A DNA stretch of 64,000 nt from Acinetobacter sp. TR3 (GTDB lineage Bacteria > Pseudomonadota > Gammaproteobacteria > Pseudomonadales > Moraxellaceae): positions 2,790,001 through 2,854,000 of the forward strand of contig NZ_CP114264.1 of the NCBI RefSeq assembly GCF_027105055.1, given 5' to 3'. The notes below the pieces were generated by a model, which was not told where the DNA came from, did not search any database, and saw only the letters and a list, made by a program, of their open reading frames with translations. The translations under genes and the position numbers were made by a program. This document shows, piece by piece, positions 36,727 to 44,892 of this stretch; the stretch's first letter is position 1; each line of letters begins with the position of its first letter.

Positions 36727-37173
36727 ATGATGTCCACATACCAAACTCAAAATTCCAAATTATTATGGATGATAATTGGTGGAATTAGCGTTGTTGTGGT
36801 TTTGTTTCTTGCAATTCAATGGTTTTTATCACAAAAAGATCAGCAATCGACAACCACAGCTACACAACCAATTGCCGAAAAAACAATTATATCCAAGGCA
36901 GAAACAACTGTTAGTCCAGATATAAATACGGCGAGCAGTGAAGTTGCTGCACCAATACAATTAGTTGAAGAGTCAATTGTCAAATCACCACTTCCGAGCA
37001 ATGATAGTTTAGCCAAAGAAGAGATTGCAAAGCTAGATGATATTCATCAGCAACTGCAAGAGCAACAGCGTGACTTGAAACAACAAAATAACGATGTTGA
37101 TACTTTACTTAAGCTCAAAGAAGATCAAATTAAACTTTTGGAGGCTCAAATCTCCGCACAACATAAATCTTAA
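36727..37173 (+). CDS. Single-span membrane protein with C-terminal coiled coil
   Basis: I do not recognise a family. The 148-residue product has one N-terminal membrane helix (KLLWMIIGGISVVVVLFLAI at about 13-32), a low-complexity Thr/Ser/Glu-rich linker and a C-terminal coiled coil of about 95-145 (EEIAKLDDIHQQLQEQQRDL and following). The bulk is expected in the periplasm. It starts ten bases after yheV, so it belongs to the prlC-yheV transcript. A tandem ATG at 36727/36730 follows AGAAGG. Confidence 0.7.
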   Translation: MMSTYQTQNSKLLWMIIGGISVVVVLFLAIQWFLSQKDQQSTTTATQPIAEKTIISKAETTVSPDINTASSEVAAPIQLVEESIVKSPLPSNDSLAKEEIAKLDDIHQQLQEQQRDLKQQNNDVDTLLKLKEDQIKLLEAQISAQHKS

Positions 37174-37178
37174 AACAA

Positions 37179-37210
37179 AAAAAAGCTTTAATCCGATTTA
37201 AAGCTTTTTA
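37179..37210 (+). terminator. Terminator of prlC-yheV unit
   Basis: AAAAGCTTTAA / TTTAAAGCTTTT stem with a four- to five-base loop and A/T runs on both sides. Confidence 0.8.
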
Positions 37211-37400
37211 CTCATTTAAATATCAATCTCATATTTCTAATCGCAATTTTTCATACAGATCCTGATAAGTTTGTATTTACACTGATTGCGGTATGATGGA
37301 TATAAGTTACTCAACAAATCTAAAATCCAGTTTAAAAGCACATTTCTTTCATCGTTTGACAAGCATACAATAACTTTAGTCTCAAAGTTTCGTGTCTAAT

Positions 37401-38288
37401 ATGAATTCACTTCAAACTAATCGCAACCTTTTACTTGCGATTGGTTGCCTGACAACCTCGGCCCTTCTCTTTTCGATCATGGGTATCTGTATTCGTTATG
37501 CATCACATACGGTTGATAACTATACAATTGTATTTTTCCGCAACATAGTTGGACTCATCCTATTTCTGCCTTTTATTTTTAAACAAGGTATTGGCTTTGT
37601 AAAAACAGAAAAACTATGGATGCATACTTGGCGTAGTATTGTTGGACTTGCAGCCATGTATGGTTTCTTTTACGCAATTGCGCATTTAAAGTTATCAAAT
37701 GCAATGGTATTTACCTACTCTTCCCCAATTTTTATTCCAGTTATTGCATGGCTATTTCTAAAAGAAAAAATCACCATTGCTATGCTTTGTGCAGCTTTTT
37801 TAGGATTTATTGGTGTATTTTGTGTTGCTAAACCCGATCAAGGTCTACTGAACTGGATTTCGGTGATTGGTATTGTCTCAAGCTTACTTGCATCAATGGC
37901 TTTTGTAACCGTTCGGGCATTAACTCAAACCGAACCACCTGAACGCATCGTATTTTATTTCTGCTTGATAGGATCAGCACTTTCTGTGATTCCAATGTTT
38001 TGGATGTGGCGAACATATCATCTAAAAGAATTATTCTTTTTGATTGGCGCAGGGATACTTGCTAATGTCAGCCAAATTTTTATGTCTCATGCTTATCGAC
38101 TTGCGCCAGCAGGACAAATTGCACCTGTGAATTATATGGCAATTATTTTTGCAGGTGTATGGGGCTTCTTACTTTGGGATGAAGTACCTGATTTATACAG
38201 CGTGATTGGATTTTGTATTATTTTGCTGGCAATTTTATTATGTAGTCCATTGACGCGAAGAGAAAAGAAATGGCGTTTCAAACGTTGA
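37401..38288 (+). CDS. DMT-superfamily (EamA) transporter
   Basis: The 295-residue inner-membrane protein has ten predicted helices in two EamA halves (about 10-140 and 150-285). Recognisable EamA segments are LLFSIMGICIRYAS near the start and TYSSPIFIPVIAWLFLKEKI at the end of the first half, with VNYMAIIFAGVWGFLLWDE in the second. Relatives export metabolites, amino acids or S-adenosylmethionine; the substrate is not predictable. The start could also be GTG 37392, three codons upstream. No Shine-Dalgarno site is obvious for either. Confidence 0.85.
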   Translation: MNSLQTNRNLLLAIGCLTTSALLFSIMGICIRYASHTVDNYTIVFFRNIVGLILFLPFIFKQGIGFVKTEKLWMHTWRSIVGLAAMYGFFYAIAHLKLSNAMVFTYSSPIFIPVIAWLFLKEKITIAMLCAAFLGFIGVFCVAKPDQGLLNWISVIGIVSSLLASMAFVTVRALTQTEPPERIVFYFCLIGSALSVIPMFWMWRTYHLKELFFLIGAGILANVSQIFMSHAYRLAPAGQIAPVNYMAIIFAGVWGFLLWDEVPDLYSVIGFCIILLAILLCSPLTRREKKWRFKR

Positions 38289-38346
38289 TAATATTTCATT
38301 ATTTTAGATAGACTAGCGACACTACAGAGACAGAAAATTCAAGTTG

Positions 38347-39102
38347 ATGACAATAAAAAATCCTATTTTTGCAAATGAATCCCATGAAATGATCTTAGCC
38401 TTCGATAAGGCTCAAGAAACCTTTAAATACTTTTGGCGAGAGCTCTATTGGGAATATCGAAGAATAGTTCCTGCTTTTGATCTTGCTTATGTTAAATGTG
38501 CATTTACACAAGAGCATATCGATTCACCAAACTCACCTCTAGTTGAATATATGTGGGTAGAGCAAATTGATTTTGATGGAACAACTATTTATGGTCAGTT
38601 AATGAATCAACCAAACTACATCAACAATGTACAAGTAGGTGAAAATATAAAACAACCATTTGAAGCTATCGTTGATTGGATGTTTTTAACTCAAGATCAA
38701 ATCTATGGAGGCTTCACAATTCAAGAATATCGTAAGCAACTAAATGATTCTGAGCAAAAAGAATATGATGAAGCATGGGGAATAGATTTTGGCGATCCCA
38801 ATAAGACTTTATTTGTCTATGATCAAGAGGCACATCCAGAGAATCTAATTGAGCATCCTATGTGTGGGAAAATGTTAGATAATTTTTTAAACTTTATCCG
38901 AACCAACCCAACTGCACTTCATGAAAGAGATGAACATGGTAATCAACTATTACACCGTGAAGCCATTGCAGGTAATTTTTTATTCGTTCAAGCCTTATTG
39001 GAATATAAACTAGATAAATCAATTCTAAATAACCAATCAATGACCGCCTTAGACCTTGCTAGAAAAATGGGATGGGAAAATATTACAACCTTATTATATT
39101 AA
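38347..39102 (+). CDS. DUF2314 protein with C-terminal ankyrin repeats
   Basis: The 251-residue soluble protein has an N-terminal DUF2314-like domain (about 20-125: FKYFWRELYWEYRRIVPAF, YMWVEQIDFDGTTIYGQLMN, VDWMFLTQDQIYGGFTIQEY) and two C-terminal ankyrin-type repeats (about 195-250: DEHGNQLLHREAIAGNFLFV and NNQSMTALDLARKMGWENI). DUF2314 is uncharacterised; ankyrin repeats bind proteins. The gene has its own terminator. A TTG three bases upstream is a less likely start. Confidence 0.8.
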   Translation: MTIKNPIFANESHEMILAFDKAQETFKYFWRELYWEYRRIVPAFDLAYVKCAFTQEHIDSPNSPLVEYMWVEQIDFDGTTIYGQLMNQPNYINNVQVGENIKQPFEAIVDWMFLTQDQIYGGFTIQEYRKQLNDSEQKEYDEAWGIDFGDPNKTLFVYDQEAHPENLIEHPMCGKMLDNFLNFIRTNPTALHERDEHGNQLLHREAIAGNFLFVQALLEYKLDKSILNNQSMTALDLARKMGWENITTLLY

Positions 39103-39144
39103 TTTTCAACCACTTATAAAAATTCCCGTTTTATAGACAGCAAT

Positions 39145-39170
39145 AAAAAAGCAGCCGAAGCTGCTTTTTT
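39145..39170. terminator. Bidirectional terminator between the DUF2314 and TRAP genes
   Basis: AAAAAAGCAGC-CGAA-GCTGCTTTTTT, perfectly symmetric with A/T runs on both sides; the flanking genes converge. Confidence 0.9.
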
Positions 39171-39182
39171 AAATTTCAACTT

Positions 39183-41387
39183 TTAGTGTTTATACCAACC
39201 AAACATTTGGAAGACATAGGGTGCATAGGTCACCAATACTAAAGATGAGAACAATACGATAATCGGTAATAACCAACGTTCATAACGATAATAGAAACTT
39301 GTATATTTCTCTTTCGCTTCCTTATCAGCAGCCGATACTTCTTCATCCCCGACAGAGAGTCGCGTCAGCAAGTGGTTCAATGCAACAGGTGGTGTTACAT
39401 AACCAAATTCGAATGCAACCAATACGATCATCCAGAAGTGAATCGGATGAATACCATTCTCATAGGCGACTGGCGCTACTGTCGCAGCAACTAAGATTAC
39501 CGCACCGAATGGATCAGTCGTCATACCAATAATTGCAAGTAACATTGCAATAAAGGCAAGAGAAATGTAGATATTACCCAAGTGTGTTGGTAATAACTCA
39601 ACCACTTCAGCACGCTCGATTAAACCACCAACGCTCGCAGATAATGCCATCAGTAGAATCAACGCACCGATATGACCAACTGTTTCTGAGGTTGCAAAAC
39701 GTATAGCCCCACCAAAACCAAAACTCTTAGCACCATGAGGATCATGGCTTTTTAAGAAGTCTGATTTCTGTTCATGTTCACGAACTAATGCCTCATGCTT
39801 TGCATCAACAACTGGAGCTGGTGCAAGTTTTGCTGCAAACAATTTGTCAAACAAAATCATTGCAATCAACACCAATGGTAAAATCATTGGCGCGGTAAAC
39901 TCATTGATCGATGTATCTAAAGCAAATTTATAGAACAACACAACAGCGAAACCAATGATTACATATGGAATCACAGGCACACATGCGCGTAACATTCCAG
40001 GTACAGCAACTTTTGGTGAATTTACACGGAATTTTTCTTCAGCAAGAATCAATGAAACGCCAAGGAAAATAAATGCAGTTAACCAGAAAACATAGATACC
40101 ATGATCAAATAATTCTGTAGACGTTACATGGCGGCTATCTAACATTGAAATCAAAATTACAAGTAAGCATGGACGAATCACCACACCTAAAGAACCCGAC
40201 ATTGCCGATACAGCTAATGCATATTGACGGCGTGCACCAGAGTTCCAAACCTCTTTATAAATGATTGCACCTGCGGCAATAACGAAAATACCAGAAGCGC
40301 CTGTATATGCTGTTGGAATTGCCGCTGCAATTAAGATTAACCAAGTTAAAGTTTCAGGTGCTAGATTCCACGGACGCAGGATATTTAAGAATAAATCCAT
40401 CACACGCGTTTGGGTCAGTAACATACCTGCCCAAATAAACAATGCAAGGTTTAAGAAAATACCAGAGAACTCAACAATAATTCCCAAGTAGATCCCTTGC
40501 CCCATTGGATAATCCATGAAGAAAGTAAAGATTATTCCCGTGATCAGTGACATCTGTGCATACAATGGTACGCTCAGCACCGCCAAACCAAAATTACCTT
40601 TAGGTTGCGCTGTTTTAGGAATTAAAAATAATTGCACTAAGCTGATTACGGTTAAAGAGACAAAGAGTGCTATCCATAACCATGAAATCGTCAATGTCTT
40701 CGCAGTCAATTCTACGCCAGAATTCAGCAACGAGTTATATTGACTAATTGTCGATAAACTCAGTAAGGCATTACCTGCAACCATAAATGCTGAATAGACA
40801 CGATAGTCCATCTTCGTCTTAGGTGCACGTAAACCAATGTGGTGATAACGTAAAGAAGCTGTGATAGAGGTGAACAACACCATGATCAGTAAAAGTACAG
40901 TCTGATTTTCAGAACCTAACTTAAAAATACCAAAGAAAGTGGTTTCAACTTGACGATAAGTACGAATACTTGGATGAGCATCCAAATGTTTCATGGCTTT
41001 ATCGTAGAATTGATATTTTTCTTCACACTGTTGTTGTGCAGCTAATAAAGAAGCGCGTACATCTGATTCAGATGCTGTACCAAACATACTTGCAAACTCA
41101 TCAGCAGCATTTGCTTTCATCTGCTCTTGAACTTGTGCTTCAATATTAGGATGTCGATCACAAGATGGTTTTTCAGGTTCAGCTCGTAAAAACGAATACT
41201 GCATTCCTATTTTTTCATCACCGTACAAACGCTCCCCCATACGGAGCATTTGACCGTGAATCATCTCGCCAGTACCAATAAGCAAAGTCATTAGCAACAA
41301 AGCAAGAATGATGAATGTTGATATCCAATCATTCCAGATATAACCCAGTCGGGCTAATCCAGACTTTTTCTCTTGATCATTTTGCAT
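39183..41387 (-). CDS. TRAP-type transporter permease, large (DctM-containing) form
   Basis: The 734-residue inner-membrane protein has about 14-16 predicted helices. Residues of about 290-730 match the DctM permease (GIYLGIIVEFSGIFLNLALFIWAG, about 293-316; AAIPTAYTGASGIFVIAAGA; VAFEFGYVTPPVALNHLLTR). The N-terminal 280 residues hold a first helix, a soluble loop of about 50-155 with two Cys (SCDRH and QQQCEEKY) and then four helices that may represent a fused DctQ-like small subunit. TRAP systems import organic acids with a Na+ gradient and need a DctP binding protein, which is not encoded nearby. Solute unknown. Confidence 0.82.
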   Translation of the reverse strand: MQNDQEKKSGLARLGYIWNDWISTFIILALLLMTLLIGTGEMIHGQMLRMGERLYGDEKIGMQYSFLRAEPEKPSCDRHPNIEAQVQEQMKANAADEFASMFGTASESDVRASLLAAQQQCEEKYQFYDKAMKHLDAHPSIRTYRQVETTFFGIFKLGSENQTVLLLIMVLFTSITASLRYHHIGLRAPKTKMDYRVYSAFMVAGNALLSLSTISQYNSLLNSGVELTAKTLTISWLWIALFVSLTVISLVQLFLIPKTAQPKGNFGLAVLSVPLYAQMSLITGIIFTFFMDYPMGQGIYLGIIVEFSGIFLNLALFIWAGMLLTQTRVMDLFLNILRPWNLAPETLTWLILIAAAIPTAYTGASGIFVIAAGAIIYKEVWNSGARRQYALAVSAMSGSLGVVIRPCLLVILISMLDSRHVTSTELFDHGIYVFWLTAFIFLGVSLILAEEKFRVNSPKVAVPGMLRACVPVIPYVIIGFAVVLFYKFALDTSINEFTAPMILPLVLIAMILFDKLFAAKLAPAPVVDAKHEALVREHEQKSDFLKSHDPHGAKSFGFGGAIRFATSETVGHIGALILLMALSASVGGLIERAEVVELLPTHLGNIYISLAFIAMLLAIIGMTTDPFGAVILVAATVAPVAYENGIHPIHFWMIVLVAFEFGYVTPPVALNHLLTRLSVGDEEVSAADKEAKEKYTSFYYRYERWLLPIIVLFSSLVLVTYAPYVFQMFGWYKH

Positions 41388-41565
41388 GTCTATTCCAGTT
41401 TATTGTTATCAACACCCATCCAAAGATGTTGAATCATGCGATGTCCATGGTTGATAGATAAGTGAATTTACCCTCTTCGTAACCAATCCCTTTTAACCGC
41501 CTAAATTTGCAGCAATCTTTTCCAAAAAAGAATGACTACAATCACTTTTTTGTTGGTTTTTTTTA

Positions 41566-42147
41566 TCAACTTATATGTTCTCTCTCTATCCTTCTTAACA
41601 ATGAATAACCTAACCCACAGAACAAACCACCAATCGCACCAATCAAATGAGCTTCTGTCAAAACAGGACTACCAATTAACTGTGCAGTACCTGTCTGACC
41701 AAAAGTATTTTCCCATATTAATTTTGCTGAGATCAGCAACAAGACCAATAAGGCAAATTTTCTTTCTTTAGGATATTTCAGATACACGAGGCCAACAGCA
41801 ACATATAATCCATGCAACACCCCAGAAAGACCAGCATATGCATCGATATAAGGTAAGTAGAAATAAAAGATAAGACTAATAAACGGAGGAAGGATTAAAA
41901 GCAGAACACATAAGTGCCAATTACGAGCATGAGGAAAAATAAAAGGTAAACATGCGAATGCCAACAGATTTAAGAAAAAATGCATCCATCCAACATGAAC
42001 CCAATGTGCAGTCCATAAACGCCAAAATTCAGCGAGTAAACTAGGTTTCCAATAAATGAAGTGATCTGCAAATACTTGCAAGCACGCTGATATAGAAACA
42101 CATACAGCGATTAAAATAACTTTCGGTATCCATACGTGATCTTTCAT
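41566..42147 (-). CDS. rrtA: Rhombosortase (rhomboid-family protease)
   Basis: The 193-residue membrane protein has six predicted helices and the rhombosortase signatures: the early HWVHVGWMHFFLNLLAF (about 48-64), catalytic Ser in AGLSGVLHGL (about 103) and catalytic His in EAHLIGAIGG (about 168). Rhombosortases process proteins with a C-terminal GlyGly-CTERM tail, often type II secretion substrates. No such tail is present among the proteins of this window, so the targets must lie elsewhere. Confidence 0.85.
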   Translation of the reverse strand: MKDHVWIPKVILIAVCVSISACLQVFADHFIYWKPSLLAEFWRLWTAHWVHVGWMHFFLNLLAFACLPFIFPHARNWHLCVLLLILPPFISLIFYFYLPYIDAYAGLSGVLHGLYVAVGLVYLKYPKERKFALLVLLLISAKLIWENTFGQTGTAQLIGSPVLTEAHLIGAIGGLFCGLGYSLLRRIEREHIS

Positions 42148-42171
42148 CCATTACCACCCCATGAAAAAACT

Positions 42172-42210
42172 GACCTTTTACCAGTTTAAATGTTTCACTT
42201 GTAAAAGGTC
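42172..42210 (-). terminator. Terminator of the 42224 lipoprotein gene
   Basis: A perfect 10-bp stem GACCTTTTAC / GTAAAAGGTC with a 19-base loop; on the minus strand it is followed by six T. It separates the lipoprotein gene from rrtA. Confidence 0.75.
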
Positions 42211-42223
42211 ATTTAATTCAAGT

Positions 42224-43288
42224 TTACTCTGCTGGTGCTGATGCGCCATCTCCACCATCAAATAACGCATCCAATTCAGATGAACTTTCTTTCTTATCGT
42301 CCCAGAAAGAAGTCAAACCTTCATCACCAGAGCGTACACCTGTATTTTCAGTCCAATAACGATCAGCTATACCACGGACCATCAAACCAGCCATCTTATC
42401 GATCAATCTAAATTGAGGATTGGCTGGTTTGTCTTCACCTGTTGCAGCAGCATAAGAACGGAAAGCGTCACGCAGTTTGGCATCATCACCACTTGCTTGT
42501 GCAGCAACTGCATACAATGCATGTGATAAACGAACACCTTTTTTCTCACCAATTTGCATTGATTCTTTCATGGTTGCATAAGGTTCAGGTTTACCGTCAC
42601 CCGCACCTGGTAATAAAGTCCAAATCACTGCTCGCGTCGCCATCGGCGCGCCCCAGAATTTTTCATTATCCAAACAGGTCATGCCACGCTCAACAATACC
42701 CGCAATATCTTTCGGGACATTAATCGCGCCACCAGAGTTAATATCATTGGTCATCGCTTGCAGACCACTTACCATCCCTAAAAGGTAAACTGTCTGATCT
42801 AAATCATTGCGCATTGTTGGGCATGAATCACCCAATTTATATTTATATTTTGATTCCCAACGATTTGCAAAAAGTTGATAACCTGCATATTGACGTTCAG
42901 CAGCAATCCCCGCCCAACGTTTTTGTTCAATACGAGCATCTTGAGCTTCAGAAACTTGACCTGCTTTTGAAGCACGCAAATAGCGGAGTTCCGCTTCTAA
43001 AGCTTTATTTTCAGCACAAATACCTGCTGAGGTATACAATAACACCGCCATACGTGTTGGATCAGCACCCATATCCTTGGTTGACATCACCGCTGGAGTT
43101 AAGGCATTACCTGAATTACACACCATTTCGGCGTCATCCATCGCCAAAATTGGTGGAACAATATGATTTTCACTAAAACTTAATGCGACATTAGCCCCTG
43201 TTTTAATGACTTGTGAACACCCTGATAATATTGATGTTGTGAGTAACGCAACCGCCACACCCTGTCCCATTTTTTGGAATTTAGACAT
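42224..43288 (-). CDS. Lipoprotein, possibly TatT-like TRAP partner
   Basis: The 354-residue product has a lipoprotein signal (ALLTTSILSGC, lipid Cys24). The body of about 70-330 is helical and repeat-like (LLYTSAGICAENKALEAELR, then AGIAAERQYAGYQLFANRWE), a pattern that resembles TPR-like TatT lipoproteins found with TRAP transporters. The tail is acidic (ELDALFDGGDG). The TRAP permease lies two genes downstream on the same strand, which supports but does not prove a TatT role. Other helical lipoproteins could look similar. Function unknown. Confidence 0.6.
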   Translation of the reverse strand: MSKFQKMGQGVAVALLTTSILSGCSQVIKTGANVALSFSENHIVPPILAMDDAEMVCNSGNALTPAVMSTKDMGADPTRMAVLLYTSAGICAENKALEAELRYLRASKAGQVSEAQDARIEQKRWAGIAAERQYAGYQLFANRWESKYKYKLGDSCPTMRNDLDQTVYLLGMVSGLQAMTNDINSGGAINVPKDIAGIVERGMTCLDNEKFWGAPMATRAVIWTLLPGAGDGKPEPYATMKESMQIGEKKGVRLSHALYAVAAQASGDDAKLRDAFRSYAAATGEDKPANPQFRLIDKMAGLMVRGIADRYWTENTGVRSGDEGLTSFWDDKKESSSELDALFDGGDGASAPAE

Positions 43289-43446
43289 TCTTCCTGTCCT
43301 CTAATTAATTTGTTTTTCCTTTTAGATGTACCTTATCAGATGCAATACTTGAATTAAAGAGTAATTGCTCTAATTTAACATGTGCATTTTGACACAATTC
43401 ACAGATAGGTGAATTGACAGAGAGTTGAAAATACAAAAATTTTAGG

Positions 43447-43488
43447 CAAAAAAAAGTAGCATTGCGACGGTTCAGCACATGCTACTTA
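43447..43488 (-). terminator. Terminator after the first micro-protein gene
   Basis: AGTAGCAT / ATGCTACT stem with a 24-base loop; on the minus strand eight T follow. Confidence 0.75.
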
Positions 43489-43520
43489 TTAACTGGTAAA
43501 AACGTGAAACTCTTTATCTT

Positions 43521-43622
43521 TTAGTTTTGTTGAAAGTAATCCTTGAGTAATGTTCCAGCTCTTCCTACAACAATCGCCATAACGATTGCAATTACTAGAA
43601 ACATCCACATTGAAATCTCCAT
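43521..43622 (-). CDS. 33-residue single-span membrane micro-protein
   Basis: A short ORF with a strong Shine-Dalgarno AGGAGG seven bases before the ATG. The product begins MEISMWMFLVIAIVMAIVVG, continues RAGTLLKDY and has one membrane helix and a basic C-terminal side. It aligns closely with the first 28 residues of the next gene on the same strand (43648-43854): the MEI-W-FLVIAI-AIV-GRAGTLL pattern is shared. The tight conservation after duplication and the strong ribosome-binding site support a real gene. I do not recognise the family. It is too short for standard gene calling. Confidence 0.72.
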   Translation of the reverse strand: MEISMWMFLVIAIVMAIVVGRAGTLLKDYFQQN

Positions 43623-43647
43623 AGAGACCTCCTACAACATTGCGTAT

Positions 43648-43854
43648 CTACTTTTGATAGATACTAGATTGGCGTTCGTCATCAATATTCACGGGAGTAT
43701 GATATATTGATGACACTTTCAATCTCTTTCTCTTGGTCACAACAACTTTAGATTGATGCGATTCAAGAAGTTCCCTGAGTAAAGTTCCTGCTCTTCCTAT
43801 AACAATTGCAAAAAAAATTGCAATCACCAGAAACGACCATGTTGGAATTTCCAT
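43648..43854 (-). CDS. 68-residue single-span membrane protein, paralogue of the micro-protein
   Basis: Starts MEIPTWSFLVIAIFFAIVIG, continues RAGTLLREL and then has a basic tail (SKVVVTKRKRLKV) and a polar end. The first 28 residues align with the neighbouring 33-residue protein; the longer tail is unique. I chose the start at 43854 from this alignment and a GGAG ten bases upstream. An in-frame start at 43938 would add 28 residues with no counterpart. The two genes lie 25 bases apart and are probably co-transcribed. Function unknown. Confidence 0.65.
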   Translation of the reverse strand: MEIPTWSFLVIAIFFAIVIGRAGTLLRELLESHQSKVVVTKRKRLKVSSIYHTPVNIDDERQSSIYQK

Positions 43855-44064
43855 CACTTTGGAGCTCCACCACACTTTACGTTGGTGTTTGTACTTTAAC
43901 GAAAATGAATACGAGTTGACGGTCATATTGTCTGACAATTCAGATTTTCACGAAATTTTAGAGTATTTAATCTAACAATTTAAATAAACGTAAAGTAAAA
44001 ACAATATAAATAATTGAAAAAAAACATATAATTAATTATATACAGTTGTAAAATTGTCTAACAA

Positions 44065-44460
44065 TTAAAGCATTTTTATTAATAATTTTAAGTTTTGCCA
44101 CTGCGAAATTGACAATTGATCCCACCAAATCGTTAAAGGTTGGTACTGAGTATCAGAAAAATAGATCGTAATATAAGCTTGGTGATCAATAATTTTAGTG
44201 ATTGTTCGACCTTGGATTGGGATAGAAGTATCCACAAACTCAAATGACCAATGCTGATGATCCAAATACTCAAAACGCTTTATTAAAGGATGCCGTAACA
44301 ATAGAAACCAAAATAAAACCATCACAACAAGGCTAAGCAACCAAAATGAAAGAGCTAGCAATTGGTAGGCTAAAATGAGAACAGTGACAAAAACTAAAAG
44401 TTGCAATACAAAGGAAAACCGACTGTATTGCAACTCAAAAACACGATTAGCCGTGTACAT
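44065..44460 (-). CDS. YgfX-like inner membrane protein
   Basis: The 131-residue protein has two closely spaced membrane helices (about 18-36 and 38-55: VLQLLVFVTVLILAYQL and LSFWLLSLVVMVLFWFLLL) and a soluble C-terminal part (IDHQAYITIYFSDTQYQPLTIWWD, positions about 85-108). This layout fits YgfX (CptA), the partner of SdhE in many gammaproteobacteria. It overlaps the upstream sdhE by 14 bases on the same strand, so the two are translationally coupled. In E. coli the pair was once described as a toxin-antitoxin system. Confidence 0.75.
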   Translation of the reverse strand: MYTANRVFELQYSRFSFVLQLLVFVTVLILAYQLLALSFWLLSLVVMVLFWFLLLRHPLIKRFEYLDHQHWSFEFVDTSIPIQGRTITKIIDHQAYITIYFSDTQYQPLTIWWDQLSISQWQNLKLLIKML

Positions 44461-44704
44461 AATGTTTTAATTTTAAAATAAAATCTTTTAACTCAGCGCG
44501 AGGCGGCTCACCCACTTCCATAAACCAATCCAACAAGTCTGGATCTTCTTGATCAACCAACTCTGCAAATAGCGCCTTTTCATCAGCATCGGCGGTTAAA
44601 TAATAGTTTTTAACATAAGGATCGAAATACACATCAATTTCTTTTAAACCACGACGTGCGCGATAAACGACCTTACGTTCTTCCAAACTTATTTCATCAG
44701 ACAT
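44447..44704 (-). CDS. sdhE: FAD assembly factor SdhE
   Basis: Promotes covalent FAD attachment to the succinate dehydrogenase flavoprotein. The 85-residue helical protein carries the family signature RARRGLKEIDVYFDPY (the RGxxE core) and DLLDWFMEVGEPP. The start at 44704 (MSDEISLEERK) gives the usual family length; the in-frame 44716 adds four residues. The ygfX-like gene overlaps its 3' end. Confidence 0.93.
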   Translation of the reverse strand: MSDEISLEERKVVYRARRGLKEIDVYFDPYVKNYYLTADADEKALFAELVDQEDPDLLDWFMEVGEPPRAELKDFILKLKHYVHG

Positions 44705-44892
44705 TATTTGTTCCACTATGCAACAATTTTATAATCATAGTGTACTCGATCCCCCATTAACTTCGCAGCGTTTTTTCTCAAGTGACCAAATACATCAATC
44801 AAATTGAGCATTGATCACATTGTTCACTATTTTCAATTTCTTGTATCGTGATGATCATCGTTTAAATCCAATGACTAGGGAAAAAATAACAA

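Noticed and set aside
42442..43176. Two long plus-strand ORFs opposite the lipoprotein gene
   Set aside because: The lipoprotein on the other strand has a proper lipobox and coding pattern; these have none.
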